This document shows, piece by piece, positions 12,487 to 23,545 of a stretch of DNA of 64,000 bases (the first letter of the stretch is position 1; each line of letters opens with the position of its first letter). The position numbers and the translations under genes were made by a program. The notes beneath the pieces were generated by a model that was given only the letters and a program-made list of their open reading frames with translations, was not told where the DNA came from and made no database searches. The stretch is from Alitta virens (taxonomy: Eukaryota; Annelida; Polychaeta; Phyllodocida; Nereididae), in contig OW028580.1 in NCBI GenBank assembly GCA_932294295.1, positions 8,337,374 to 8,401,373 of the forward strand, read 5' to 3'.

Positions 12487-13987
12487 CCAAGAATCTTAGG
12501 TCCGATTGTCCTGTGACTGCAGAACTCTGGCAGACATCTGTCGGAGGTGGAATTCCATAAGCTGAAGCTAATTCCATCACCATCTGACCTTGACATACAG
12601 CATGAACAGTTGCCGACACTAATTTCTTCCATGTGTCACCAGGAAGTCGTGACAAAGCATCCGCATCTCGCATGTTGACAGCAGGTTTGTAGACTATATC
12701 AAAATCATAATCGCATAATGCGGCAGCCCACCTTTGGCCACAAGCATCAAGCTTTACATTTTTGAGGACATAGGTCAGTGGGTTGTTGTCAGTTTTGACT
12801 TTGAAATTATTGATATTCAAAGAAAATGATTTCCCCCAAGTAAATTTGGCACCTCTCAAGTAATCAGACAATTTGTCAGTCACGACCCACTTGAGAGCTA
12901 GAAGTTCAAGTGTGTGTGCTGGGTAACGTCGCTCACTCTCTGACAAACTGCGACTCGCATAGGCGATGACTCTCAGGTTATCTTCGTTGTCTTTCTGATA
13001 AAGGACGGCACCTAAACCAGATGATGTGGCGGCATCTGTGTGAAGCTCAAAGGGTTTTGTAAAGTCGGCATAAGCTAAGACTGGAGCACTGGTCAGTGCA
13101 CTAATCAATGCATTGAAGCTTTGTTGCTGCTCTTTCTTCCATTCAAATGGTGGATAGTTAGGCCTGCTGCTTTTCTTTTTGACAGATGCGTCTTTCTTCT
13201 TCACACCTCGAAGCAGTTTCTGTAGTGGCTCGCTAACCTGTGCAAACTTGTGAATAAATCGCCTATAGAAACTGGCAAAGCCAAGAAATCTCTTTACCTC
13301 ATCTCGGTTCAGTGGTATGGGCCATTTCTTAACAGCTTCGATTTTGTCATGATCTGTTGTAATACCATCTTGTGTCACCCAATGTCCAAGATACTTGATG
13401 CAATCTTTAAAAAGTGCACATTTCTTTGTGTTAATCATCAATCCACAGTCTCGCAAGCGCCTAAGTACACTCTCTAGCTTCTCTAGATGATCCTGAAAAG
13501 AGTTTCCAAATATAACAATATCATCTAAATAAAGCAAACAATTTGATAAATTGTCTGAACCCATACATTGTTCCAGCATCCTCTGGAAAGTTGCACCAGC
13601 GTTGACGAGTCCAAACGGCATCCTTATGAACTGAAAGAAACCGAGGGGCCCAGCAGTAAAAGCAGTCTTGTGTTTGTCCTTGGGCTCCATTTCGACCTGC
13701 CAATAACCGCTTTTCAAATCCAAACTTGAGAACCATTTGGCTTCCACTAACCTATCAAAAATATCTTGAGGCCTGGGCATAGTTTGAGCATTGCGGACTG
13801 TCATGGAATTTAACTTGCGGTAGTCCACACAAAACCTAAGTGATTGATCTTTTTTGCGGACCAGCACAATCGGTGAGGCAAATGGAGAAGTCGAAACTTC
13901 AATCACACCAGCATCTAACATTTGCCGCAAATGTTGTCGAACTTCTTCCCACATGACGGGTTGTAAAGTGCAGCCCCTGGCAACCAC
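12467..13987 (-). pseudogene. gypsy reverse transcriptase and RNase H
   Basis: The 506-residue frame holds RT motifs in order: VDYRKLN (55-60), SLDLKSGYWQ (first catalytic Asp at 90), MPFGLVNAGATFQR, YLDD (153-156, catalytic pair) and KCALF..IKYLGH. The RNase H follows, with HTDAATSSGLGAVL, ELLALKWVV and KTDNNPLTYVL, and then ADALSRL. The N-terminal RT finger region is cut off, since the frame begins just before MWEEVRQHL where family members normally have more sequence. The frame ends with an extra stop because of the shift before integrase. Confidence 0.9.
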
Positions 13988-13991
13988 TTAT

Positions 13992-15165
13992 TATATGTCA
14001 GTTAGAATTATATGACAGGTGCATTTATTGTACACTCCTCATTACACTTGCCTTAAGCAAAGGATGCACACACAGGTCAGGCACAATTATTAGGTATACT
14101 CCTCGTCACACTTGCCCCAGGCAAAGGAGGTACATACATGTCAAGTAGGATTATATATGTTAGGTGCATTGATTGTGTGCACTCTGCATTACACTTGCCT
14201 TGAGCGTTTTTGTTGCTCTAGCAATTGCTTAATATATTGTTTGCTCTTCAGTACACCTGCCCTATGCAGGCCTCTGCTCATGTGTGACCTAAATGCAGTT
14301 GTTATGTGTTCCCATCATTTCCATGTGCTAGTCACTGCTCTGCTCACATGTGTCAGTTATTTTCTCATTACTCATGTTTAGCCTTATACTTAATTAGCCT
14401 GCTGCAAGGAACATTGATTATATTATTAGTATTGATTACATTATTAATTGATTGACTATATTATTAATTGATTGATTAAGTCACTGGTTGATAATATTGA
14501 TCACATTATCAATTGATTGACTATATCATTAATTGATTGATTAAGTCATTAATTGATTGATTGTTTATGTCCAATTGTCAATTGATAGATTGTATTATTA
14601 ATTTTGTTTTTCATATTGATTTATTGTCAGTATTGTGTGAATGCATTGCCCTGTTAAGATGCCTCACTGTTGAGTCCTAAATTGTGGGAGGAGCTAGCTA
14701 ACTTTCCCTCCAAAACTTTCCCTCCAAAACTGCAGACCAAGCCAAAGTTGACACTCAGCACAATAGCCCATTGTGACTTGAGCTATAAATAGCCTCAGCA
14801 CAATGCAGAGCACTGCAGGGAGTCCACTTTTGCTCCATTGTCTTAGCTTCACTAATCCCTGCCAGATCTCAACCAAAGATGCTGGTAGCAACCCTGTTTG
14901 GGGGAGGTATCACCCCACACAATGTGAATGATAATTGAGCAAATAGTCAGCAGCAGTGGCATTTGCTGTGCTGTGATTGGTTGATAATTCCTTCTCAGCC
15001 CTGCTGGGGGGAAAACTTCATGAATTGTATTTTAATACTTATACCTGTGCACCAATAAATATATCAGTCTCTTTCTGTCAGCTGAGGAAGCAAAACTACT
15101 CTTGTGTTAATACTTGTACACTTTGGACTCTACACATATTGTGCTACTGCACTTTGGACTCTACA
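13992..15165 (+). mobile_element. LTR-type insertion inside the gypsy element
   Basis: It is flanked by a 9-bp direct repeat CACTTATTA (13985-13993 and 15164-15172), which overlaps its ends and suggests a target duplication. The right-hand part, 14668-15165, looks like an LTR: it starts TGTTGAGTCC and ends GGACTCTACA (inverted termini matching at 9 of 10), with a TATA-like CTATAAATA near 14783 and AATAAATA near 15053. The left part (13992-14400) has two diverged tandem copies of a block containing CATTACACTTGCCTT. The 5' end at 13992 is not a canonical TG, so the insertion may be truncated or composite. Confidence 0.55.
14400..14610. repeat. AT-rich (TTAATTGATTGA)n low-complexity tract
   Basis: Irregular repeats of TTAATTGATTGA/AAGTCA lie inside the LTR-type insertion. 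It is simple sequence without coding potential. Confidence 0.7.
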
Positions 15166-15172
15166 CTTATTA

Positions 15173-15607
15173 GAACTGGAGGAACTTGACTTGTTTCATG
15201 CTGTCAATTAAACTGGAGTCTTTAATGCTCTTTCCATCAAAGGAGTTCAGTTTGGGAATAGACCCCATTGTTCTAGTAGGTGCTTCTGAGTTGGGTGCAT
15301 CATCAATATCGACTCCAGCAGAACTATCCGTCCTGAAAGTCATACCTGCACCAGCTGTAGTAGGAAGTTGAGTCCGAGATCCAACATTGACACTCAAATT
15401 GACTAACTCATGTTTCAATTTGTCAATGTCCTGTTTGAGGTCAACATTGACCATCCTATGGCTAATCTCAGAGTCAGAGGCTCTTCTGGCTTCCTTTTGG
15501 TAACTCTTGGCCATACTCTTCCAAAACTCAAGTTCTTCTTCAATGTCTCTGAACTGTCCCTTTGGCATAGCCTTACCTGCAGTTGACCCTGCACCTCCAG
15601 TAGCCAT
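15173..15607 (-). pseudogene. gypsy gag N-terminal fragment
   Basis: It begins at ATG 15607 (MATGGAG...). An upstream in-frame extension exists, but this start gives the compact Gly/Ala N-terminus. A coiled-coil-like region (DIEEELEFWKSMAKSY and DLKQDIDKLKHEL) precedes a capsid-like start (IPKLNSFDGKS). The reading frame stops in the 9-bp repeat at the insertion border. The rest of gag and the protease are absent. Confidence 0.65.
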
Positions 15608-17278
15608 AATGCAATCACATACAAATTTACACAAAGAAAGGTAAAATTAAATTTTGAAAACAATTGGCCTGTACGACAAATGAAAACTCAACGTTTTAAA
15701 TTAAAGTGAACTAAATTCCAATCATAAGTCAAATACACAAAGTCAAGTTAAATTGTCCAAAGATTGTCCAACTAAGTCATGTACTCTGATGTACCAAAGT
15801 ATGCAAAGTAACAAGTCAACTTGTGCAAAGTATTAAGTCAAGTACACAAAGTGTCAAGTATCCAAAGTGTGAGTAAGTATCTCCCAAAGTACTCAAGATT
15901 GGGGATCACCAGTACCAATTACCAAAGTACTAACCAATATTTAATACAACAAGTTCTGGCACTAAATGGAAAATTAAGAAATATTATTAAAGTCGAGGAT
16001 TGATAAAGTAAATTTTTAAACTTTAAATTATTAAATGTTGAATGTCATGTAATGACAAACCTGAACTTTCTAACTTTCTAAAGTTTAGGTAAAGTGGCAC
16101 AATTTAAATGCTAAATTTTGAAATTTGAATTTGGAAAATTGATTATTGTTGTTGGCAGCTCAAACCAAGCAAACTTTAAATTATGAAAGGCTTATATAAT
16201 CAACTGAACCTCATGAAATGTTAAAAGTTTCTAAAATATATATACAGAAATTGCAAAAAAATCAGTACTGCAACCCACTCACTTGTCTCAGCTTGTTGAA
16301 CAAAATCCAAGATGAGCACTGAATGATGTTCAATGCCAGTAAAGTCCAATGTCCAATGTCCAACATAAATGACAAGTTTCTGACTATTTCAATATAGCAA
16401 GTTAAATTTCTTGAAATACTGAAGTACCACAATGAATGCAAAACACTCAATGAAATATGTCAACACTTATAAGCCTATACAGTACTGCACTGCAAAGTAA
16501 TGATTATTAGTAAATAAACTTATGCTATATATGTTTAGATTATTTACAAATACAAATGCAACGAATATACAAGACTATTACAGGTTTCTCAAAATGTCAA
16601 AACACTGGTACAGTGCTAACTATCAATTTGACTCAATGTTTTTAAATTCAGGAAGAGCACTGCACTGATCAAAAACAATGCTAATTGACCACCTGTAATC
16701 CACTTCAGCCTAATATACACACAGTTAAGTACTTAAGGATTAGAAAGGTCAACCTGATCTAGGCAATCATAAACGTGTAGATCCTTAAGTATATCAAATA
16801 TGTAAAAAATATGCAAAATAATTAAACTTTAGCAAGAAAATATTACACCTGTTGCAATAATATCATAGCAAATAATATATGCAATAGTGCAACAATTAAT
16901 GCAAATGTCTTTTGCATGAAAGTCCAACACAAAATCAACAGTCTATGACTCACGGACCAAGTGCCAATATCATCAGATGACATACAGGAATTTCCAGTTG
17001 TCTGTGGCCTCTCTATCCATCAGGGATCCATACGAAATCTGGAATATCTGGCTGGGACATCACCCTCCATGTACTGCAAAGTCACTTGAGGTCACGGACC
17101 ACCTGAGCTGGGGCCTGGGACGTTTCCCAACATGTGACAGAACACACCATAAGTCTGGCTGCACAAATACTCCTCAGTGTTCAATGCAAAATTGCAATGA
17201 TGCCATGCGCGTTGTCTTCTCCAGAAACAGCAATACATCCAAAAACGTCATAGAAGGGGCAGGGAAATGTCCAGAACT
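15608..17278 (-). other. gypsy 5' leader region
   Basis: It lies between the primer-binding site and gag on the minus strand. It is about 1.67 kb long, AT-rich, and rich in CAAAGT/CAAGT repeats near 15720-15900. No ORF of interest was seen. Confidence 0.5.
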
Positions 17279-17290
17279 ACGCTCTGCTAC
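17279..17290 (-). other. gypsy primer-binding site, initiator-tRNA-Met type
   Basis: On the minus strand TGGTAGCAGAGC follows the LTR end after two bases. This resembles the TGGTATCAGAGC/TGGTAACAGAGC primer-binding sites known from gypsy elements primed by initiator tRNA-Met. It marks 17293-17665 as the genuine 5' LTR. Confidence 0.7.
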
Positions 17291-17292
17291 CA

Positions 17293-17665
17293 TGTGACAC
17301 TCTGCCATGCCATGTGTGGCAGGTGTAAAGATTCCAAACACTATGTTTTAATTCAGTCATACAAGGTAAAACAGCCTACAATAAAGATAGAAATATACAT
17401 ATTAGGATATAATATGGAACCAATGAATAAGCTATTTACAACAGACAAGAATAGCATAATGAAATACTTTCTTACCCGGATTGGGCTGCCAGTTGCTCAC
17501 AGCTGCTGAGTTAGCAAGTGAATATGGGGTTCACAACTTCATGCTCAGTGGAGCATGAAGGATTATCTTGCTTATGAAACAACACTCCTGATTGGTCCTG
17601 ACCAATCAGGACCAATGCAATATCCTTGCAGGAGTGAACAATAGTGATTTAACAATAGTGCCACA
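17293..17665 (-). repeat. gypsy 5' LTR, 373 bp
   Basis: On the minus strand it starts TGTGGCACTA and ends GAGTGTCACA, short imperfect inverted termini of LTR type. It is followed by the primer-binding site. The 81-codon plus-strand ORF inside it is fortuitous. Confidence 0.85.
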
Positions 17666-18270
17666 TTTGCATAATGTTTTCAATTTAATAAATGTCTTAA
17701 TTATATCATAGATCTAGATGTGAAATATGTATATGTCTAATGTCTAATTATAGCATAGAATCTAGATATGAACTATGTATGATTCAAAGTAATTAATTGC
17801 TGATAATTTTTAAAATGAAACAAATCGTATTAAATGAGAAATGTCAATTTATTGCATTTGGGAAATTATAATTCATTATGTTATACACTCAGTCATTTAG
17901 AAGTGAACTGACCAGATGTAAACAAACCCTGTTCAGCCAAGCATCAATTTAGAGGGGGTGGCTTGATTGACCCCCTTTACAAGCCATTGCGTAAGGCGGG
18001 ACTAACTGCCCATTGTCCAGCAAGCAGCCAATCAGCATTTTATTGGCAATTTCGACGTGCTGCAGCTCGGTCTTTAAGGAGAGTAGAAGCAAAGTTTTTT
18101 GATAATAGAAAAATTCTGTTTTCATGACAAAAACCAAATTACGAACAAGTCGATTACTCCAAGAAGATATATTTTATTCTAAAAGTTGCGTATATTTGAA
18201 AAATAGGAAAAAACAATCACTGTTAGTACAGTTGCGACTCCGAATTTTGGCACTAAATATTAATATGGGA
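17666..18270. other. no feature seen
   Basis: AT-rich spacer between the gypsy element and the LINE fragments. Confidence 0.5.
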
Positions 18271-18284
18271 ATTGCTGAAGACAA

Positions 18285-18516
18285 AAAGTTGTAGGAGATA
18301 TGTAATTGTAACCTGGTTGAAGATGAGATGCATCTTATCTTTATATGTCCTATATGAAGAATTTAGAGAAGAAATGTACAATAGAATAGAACTTGAAAAT
18401 TATAATATAGTTTCAATAGCAGATACATTTAATTACTTAATTAACCATGAGCGTAATAAAATCATTGTTAAAGCATGGAATAAACGAAACCCTGTTGTAT
18501 ATATAGTATTTTATTA
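18285..18516 (+). pseudogene. LINE C-terminal fragment
   Basis: With one frameshift near 18345 the sequence reads NLVEDEMHLIF-CP, then YEEFREEMYNRI and, near the end, IVKAWNKR. This is the C-terminal pattern (E.E.HFL..C..Y...R) of jockey/RTE-like LINE polyproteins. The remnant ends near 18516. Confidence 0.6.
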
Positions 18517-19074
18517 AAAATATTTCATAGTAGTAATAATAGTTTAGCTCTGCTGTTAATGTGTACTTTCCTGGAATTGTAAAATGCAACCAGTTTTAAA
18601 ATGTATCTTAAATTTTGCCTAATGTAAGCATTTACAAGGTTAATCAGATATTGGCATAAATGTCATTGGCAATTCCAAAATACAGAAGTGGTTGTCCCAG
18701 TGGTCTGCAAATTGTTCAGATTATGTGGCTAACTGCATATTGCAGACGTGATGATGAGATGATATTGATTGGAGCCCACCCTGCGCCATGGCGTTACCAC
18801 GCATAGAAATAGTTTGGGGTACTACTTGTGTGTGTACAACTGGAAGTAATTATTTGTTCGCTGTTTGTCATAAGTGTGATTAAAGTCTGTTCAATGTTTG
18901 CTCTGTTTTGGTCTCATTGGCGTGGTGGCAGGGTCGGGATTCGTTTTTCCATGCTAAAAAGGACTTATATATCCCTGCTGAAGGAGTGAGGCATCCAGGC
19001 AAGGGTGACACCGTTCTAATAACGTAAAAAGACTTTCTTGCGATATCGAAGTGCTGTATTCTACACTTTATAAA

Positions 19075-19868
19075 ACTAAAGAATAATAAAGCTGCAGGGA
19101 ATGATGGTATTTCTGCTGAGTTCTGTAAGTACGCTAGTGAAAAACTCATAACACCATTTTGTGCCATATTTAATTATTTATTTGATAGAGGTGAATACCC
19201 TACACAATGGTCTGAGGGACTGATAAATGCCTTACATAAAAATGGGGATCGCTCCAATCCAGACAATTGCAGGAAAATCACCATAAATGTTGTAATGGGA
19301 AAAAAATATTTGACTCTATTCTTCATAGTATACTTTATTATAAAAATGAGGCTTTGATCCTTGACGACCCCTGTCAGTTTGGGTTTACTCCTGGTACTAA
19401 TACGACTAACTGTGTTTTTGTGCTTGACACTGTGATTAGGTACTACCAACATAAAACATAAACCAGTGTACCTATGTTTTGTAGACTTCACCAAAGCTTT
19501 TGATTACATTAACAAAAATGCCCTATACTACAAACTAATACAACAAAATATTGGTGATAAAATGTTAAAGGTAATAGTAGGTATGATAATGCTGGAGCTA
19601 GGGTAAATCATATGGGGTAGTACTGGCAATTCAATTGATAGCAGATGTGGTGTCTTACAAGGTGGAGTTCTTAGCCCTAAACTATTCAATGAAATTTTCT
19701 TTGATCTACCAAACAATCTGATATAGTGCTCTTGGCAGAGACAGCAAAAGGCTTACAAAATAATTTGAATTTTCTTCTTGGGTTTTGCAAAAAGTGGGAC
19801 TTAATAGTAAATGTGAAGAAAACTAAAATTATGAAAACATATATTATGTCAAATCCCAAACAAATATA
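19075..19868 (+). pseudogene. LINE reverse-transcriptase fragment
   Basis: It has decayed RT motifs in order over several frames: NKAAGNDGISAEF, NPDNCRKIT, DDPCQFGFTPGTNTTNCV, LCFVDFTKAFD (first catalytic Asp), GVLQGGVLSPKLFNEIFF and AETAKGLQNNLNFLL. The YADD box lies in a deleted stretch near 19720. At least three frameshifts or stops break it. Its right end butts directly against the receptor pseudogene at about 19870. It lies downstream of the C-terminal fragment at 18.3 kb, so the two are separate or rearranged pieces. Confidence 0.8.
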
Positions 19869-19869
19869 G

Positions 19870-20615
19870 TTTTCATTCATCATTCCTTCTTCGTCAGCTA
19901 AAAGAAGAATGTGTCGCAGGTCGGCATCATACATAAGCGAGAGAGTTGTTCTAGAATGCTCCTTTACGTCAAGAATTACATTTCTCATGATATTAAGTTT
20001 ATTTTGATCAACTTTATCTCCAACCACTGTTGATTCCAGTGTGTAAAAGTATACCGTTATTCCTTGTTTTTCGGCTGCATTCTTGATGACTTTTGCTGTT
20101 AATTTGAAGAGGGGAATGGTTCCAGATATAATTGACATCCTAGTTCAATTAAATGTTTTCATAAAAGTCATTCAACCATCAACGTATCCACCCTGAGTTC
20201 CTCTTAATCGTGTAAAAGTGGGAAAGGTTTTTTTGTTTGAGAGTGCCATGCTTCCACAGTAGTTTGCAACTTGAGGGATATTCCATGCTGCAGTCAGGAG
20301 TCCAACTGGTTCACACACGATGCTACAAATTGATCCAATGACTCCATCAAGAGTTCCAAGGGATTTTCGCAATTCCACAGTTGCCTTCATTCCTTTTCTT
20401 GGATTGCATTGTGTGTTTAAAATGCGGTAGTCTATTGCGAATTCACCCAGGAGTTGCCTGGCACTTTCGACACCCATGCGAAATGAGATTGGTATGGCTG
20501 GTCCAAATATATCTGCTGGCCACAGAAACCCTATATTTAGTGTTTTGTTTGAGCCTTGGAGAAAATAAATCAAACTGGATGCGATAAACACGTGAAGTAG
20601 TAAACGAAGGAACAT
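19870..20615 (-). pseudogene. ANF-receptor-like ectodomain pseudogene
   Basis: It starts at ATG 20615 with a hydrophobic signal-like N-terminus and then NIGFLWPADIFGPAIPISF, the start of a periplasmic-binding-protein-like (ANF_receptor) fold. It keeps SICSIVCEPVGLLTAAWNIP and TFPTFTRLRGT. It aligns gap-free with the intact copy at 26.8-25.9 kb but has two in-frame stops near 20172 and 20142; the second replaces a Trp codon. Homology ends at about 19870 (HILLLADEEGMM), where the LINE fragment begins. It is therefore truncated as well as interrupted. It presumably arose by tandem duplication. Confidence 0.8.
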
Positions 20616-20817
20616 GATTGGAATGAAAAAAAAAAAGGTAACTTTCGAAGGCAAACAGTCGCTTATATAACCTCGAACATCAAATATGCAGCACTTGTGG
20701 CTCGTGATGATTAGATGCACATATCATTAGAAGCTTTACTGTGTTACTAAGCAGTCAGATGCTGATATTGAATATGAAGTGTAAGTATAATACCACAATA
20801 TTAGAGCGGAATGCAAC

Positions 20818-20854
<37 letters not shown>

Positions 20855-20955
20855 CATAGATACATAGATACATAGATAGATAGATACATAGATACATAGA
20901 TAGATAGATATATAGATAGATACATAGATAGATACATAGATACATAGATAGATAG
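20818..20955. repeat. (GATA)n / (GATACATA)n microsatellite
   Basis: About 138 bp of GATA units interspersed with GATACATA. It opens three minus-strand frames coding for Tyr/Leu/Ile/Ser repeats, which are artefacts. Confidence 0.95.
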
Positions 20956-21060
20956 CATATGACATCGTTTTGATGTCAGCCCAATGTGGGCGACGTCGGA
21001 CCAACATCGGGCCTTGGGCTGATGAAGCATGTTATCAGGGATAGATGAATTGATAGATTC
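20956..21060. mobile_element. MITE-like remnant
   Basis: It contains GACATCGTTTTGATGTC, CCCAATGTGGGCGACGTCGG and CCAACATCGGGCC. These resemble the interior of the element at 8124-8232. A motif GATGAAGCATGTTATCAGGGATA occurs at about 21021 and again at about 21114. Confidence 0.4.
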
Positions 21061-21316
21061 ATAGATACACAGACTTTATTTTCTTATATAAACTACTTTT
21101 ACTAACAACAGCCGATGAAGCATGTTATCAGGGATATAAACAACTTTTACGGACAACAGGGTCCTCAAAGATAAGTGTAAAAGTAATACACTAAGATAAA
21201 TATCAGCTTAGAAAATTATGCAAAAGTATACAGGATAAAATAATGCGATGAATTGAGGATGAAATATAAAGTATATAAGCATTTATGGAAAGTAAAAGCC
21301 AATAAAAAATTAAAAT

Positions 21317-21646
21317 GTAGTCACTTAGTCACATTTTGGTGCCATATTTACAAATCAGTCACACCATAGTCACAATATAGTCCCATTTTGGTGCCATATT
21401 TACAATACAGTCACACCATAGTCACCATCTAGTCACAATATACACCATAGTCACCATCTAGTCACAATATAGTCCCATTTTGGTGCCATATTTACAATCC
21501 TGTCACACCATAGTCACCATCTAGTCACAATATAGTCCCATTTTGGTGCCATATTTACAATCCAATCACACCATAGTCACCATCTAGTCACAATATAGTC
21601 CCATTTTGGTGCCATATTTACAATTCAGTCACACCATAGTCACCCT
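21317..21646. repeat. ~63-bp tandem repeat (minisatellite)
   Basis: About five units with the core TTTTGGTGCCATATTTACAA followed by copies of GTCACACCATAGTCACCATC. Successive cores at 21481, 21544 and 21607 are exactly 63 bp apart. Earlier units contain partial duplications (spacings of 52 and 92). Confidence 0.9.
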
Positions 21647-21649
21647 TTA

Positions 21650-22150
21650 GCCTCAAAGCATTGACCAATGCCTCTTTGTCAGGTAGGCGAAGTCTAGGCT
21701 AGTGATCAGAGCCAGAAAACACTGTTGCCTTATCTACTTAGGTGGTCTATTTGTAGTGTGCTGAAGTTCTGATCAAAACTTTCCTAATCCAAACACTGTA
21801 CTGCCAAGAACTCTGGAGTAAATAATACTAAATATATAAATAATACTAAATTTATTTAAATGTAATATTCCTGATCTGTTGCCACTGTCGTCTCATGGTT
21901 CATTCACATATTAACCCTATAGTCAATGTTTTACTACTCAGGGACAGATGTTGCACTATTGTGGTTAAAGTGGGGTTTTTGTTGGTCACATGAATATTAA
22001 TCAGGCCTACCTTGTATGAATATCTTGCCTTTTTACAGAAATTGGGCAAACCAACCACAGATTTTTATGATTTATGATCCAAACAGGAGATGGTCGGTGC
22101 ATAGTGGGACCTTGTTATTGTTAAATTGCATCCATTGTTCCTTACTATTA
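21650..22150. other. no feature seen
   Basis: No exon, RNA gene or repeat structure that I can support. Confidence 0.4.
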
Positions 22151-22154
22151 CCAC

Positions 22155-22512
22155 CAGATTAGGGCTTTACGTCCTGTATTTCTGCACCTAATGGACTAAT
22201 CAGGACCGGCAGAGACCATGGCAATGAGATTATGGATGAAACAGCCTTCAAACATAACCTAATCTGTTGGAAAACCTGCAATTTGAAAATAATATGTTAC
22301 CCAAGTGCGGTGATGCCGTTTTGGGCAACCAAGGCATAATGCATCAATACATAAAAGTTCATAGAATTTCGGAAAAAAAACATTAGTCTCAAGAAAAAAC
22401 TTTGTGTTACAATCAGACATTGTTAATGTCATGGTAATAGGTTTCTCCATATGCTATTCAAGAAGTGGTTGGAAGCCCATCGCGCTACCACTGCTGAGCT
22501 AGGCCCCCACCC
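22155..22512 (-). mobile_element. tRNA-derived SINE, family A, interrupted copy
   Basis: The plus strand at 22160-22240 matches the complement of the tail of the 41.9-kb SINE (GTCCTGTATTTCTGCACCTAATGG). 22463-22505 matches its tRNA-like head in reverse complement (GGTTGGAAGCCCATCGCGCT and GCTGAGCTAGGCCCCC). About 210 bp of unrelated sequence separates the two halves where the B-box region should be, so something inserted into or replaced the middle. Confidence 0.6.
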
Positions 22513-22514
22513 CC

Positions 22515-23230
22515 ACACAGCTTGTGCATGTCCTAATTATCTTATTACAGTGAGGGTTGGGGTTCCAATAATTCATAAGCAGTAGATAGTATGATATCGT
22601 GCAACAGCGTGCCATGTAGTAGGCAATGATAATTCAGTGTATAAACTAGTATAAAAAATGTAACAAAGGAACATATTTTTAACTGTAGTTTCTACGATAA
22701 AATTCTGTTAATTTGGTATGCAGCATGCTACAATAAGCCTTTTGCAGCAAAATGCCGTGAATATATCATATCAGATGACATAACGCTATAAAATTTACAG
22801 CTGAGGCAAAGAAAATGGCAGTCTATCAATATTCATTCAGTAAATTGCTGTGAAATAGACCAAATCCCCTGTATAGCATGTCACCAAATATTGTACGGGA
22901 ATGTACCGCAAAACTACTCTTCGCCATGATACCGCAGCATTTTATGGTAAGTTACAGTCAATTTGAACTATAGTATGATGCAGTAAAATTTACAGTAAAT
23001 AGCTTAACATTGGCTTATTTTAGGGGTGCATCGGTAGGGCCAACATGTAAGTCAACAGTAATTTATGGTAAGGTGCCATTTGTGAGATTTTCAGTAGGCA
23101 ATCATTACAACTTAACAGACACATGTGCTGTAATTTGCAGTCTTGCAGTGAGTTTTCTCTTTTGCTATTGGACGTTGGTTTAAAAATGGGCATATGGCAT
23201 AATGTGGAATGCTTGGAAACTCTGTGTCAT
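22515..23230. other. no feature seen
   Basis: AT-rich spacer with no support for exons. Confidence 0.4.
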
Positions 23231-23234
23231 AATG

Positions 23235-23545
23235 TCATTGTACAATGATGTAATGTAATCATGAATGACGAAAACCATGCATAACATACCTGGGAGGTGC
23301 CTCAAATCCATCAAGTGAAGGAGCAGTAGTAAATCAATATTTTTTATACTAAGACTCGATTTATGGTATTTGAATATACTTTAGGATATTATTTTGCCAC
23401 CACCATTAGAATTATAGGTTGTTATGTGTAGTTACTGAGTAATCAATCCATTGGTGCTGTCTTCTACATTTAGTTTCATTATAAACGGCCTGTCAAATTG
23501 AACCAAGACAAAGCTAGACAACTTTTGCTATATGATGCTACCTGC
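23235..23545. repeat. dispersed repeat, copy 1
   Basis: It shares TCATTGTACAATGATGTAATGTAATCATGAATGACG and CATACCTGGGAGGTGCCTCAAATCC with 24806-24985. It also shares a block with CTAGACAACTT after an internal length difference. Both copies have the same orientation, about 1.56 kb apart. Confidence 0.8.

Larger units (their letters stand above)
10371..17665 (-). mobile_element. degenerate Ty3/gypsy LTR retrotransposon with inverted LTRs
   Basis: Read on the minus strand the order is 5' LTR (17665-17293), primer-binding site, long leader, partial gag, RT-RNase H, integrase, Glu/Ser/Thr/Pro-rich tail, then a second LTR at 10371-10750. That second LTR is in the opposite orientation to the first. 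The copy is dead: the gag C-terminus, the protease and the RT N-terminus are missing, there is a frameshift between RNase H and integrase, there is a TGA after the integrase, and another LTR-type insertion sits at the gag-RT junction. The flanking pentamers (GAATG left, TTTGC right) do not match, so no target duplication is visible. Confidence 0.85.

Noticed and set aside
17267..17509. 80-codon plus-strand ORF resembling the end of the gypsy polyprotein tail
   Set aside because: Both lie in the LTR sequence. The polyprotein frame only reads into it because of the inverted LTR.
10371..17665. DIRS-like element because of inverted termini
   Set aside because: It carries a DDE integrase and a tRNA-type primer-binding site, which are gypsy features; no tyrosine recombinase is visible.
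20736..21030. Three overlapping Tyr/Ile/Ser-rich ORFs
   Set aside because: Translations of the GATA microsatellite.
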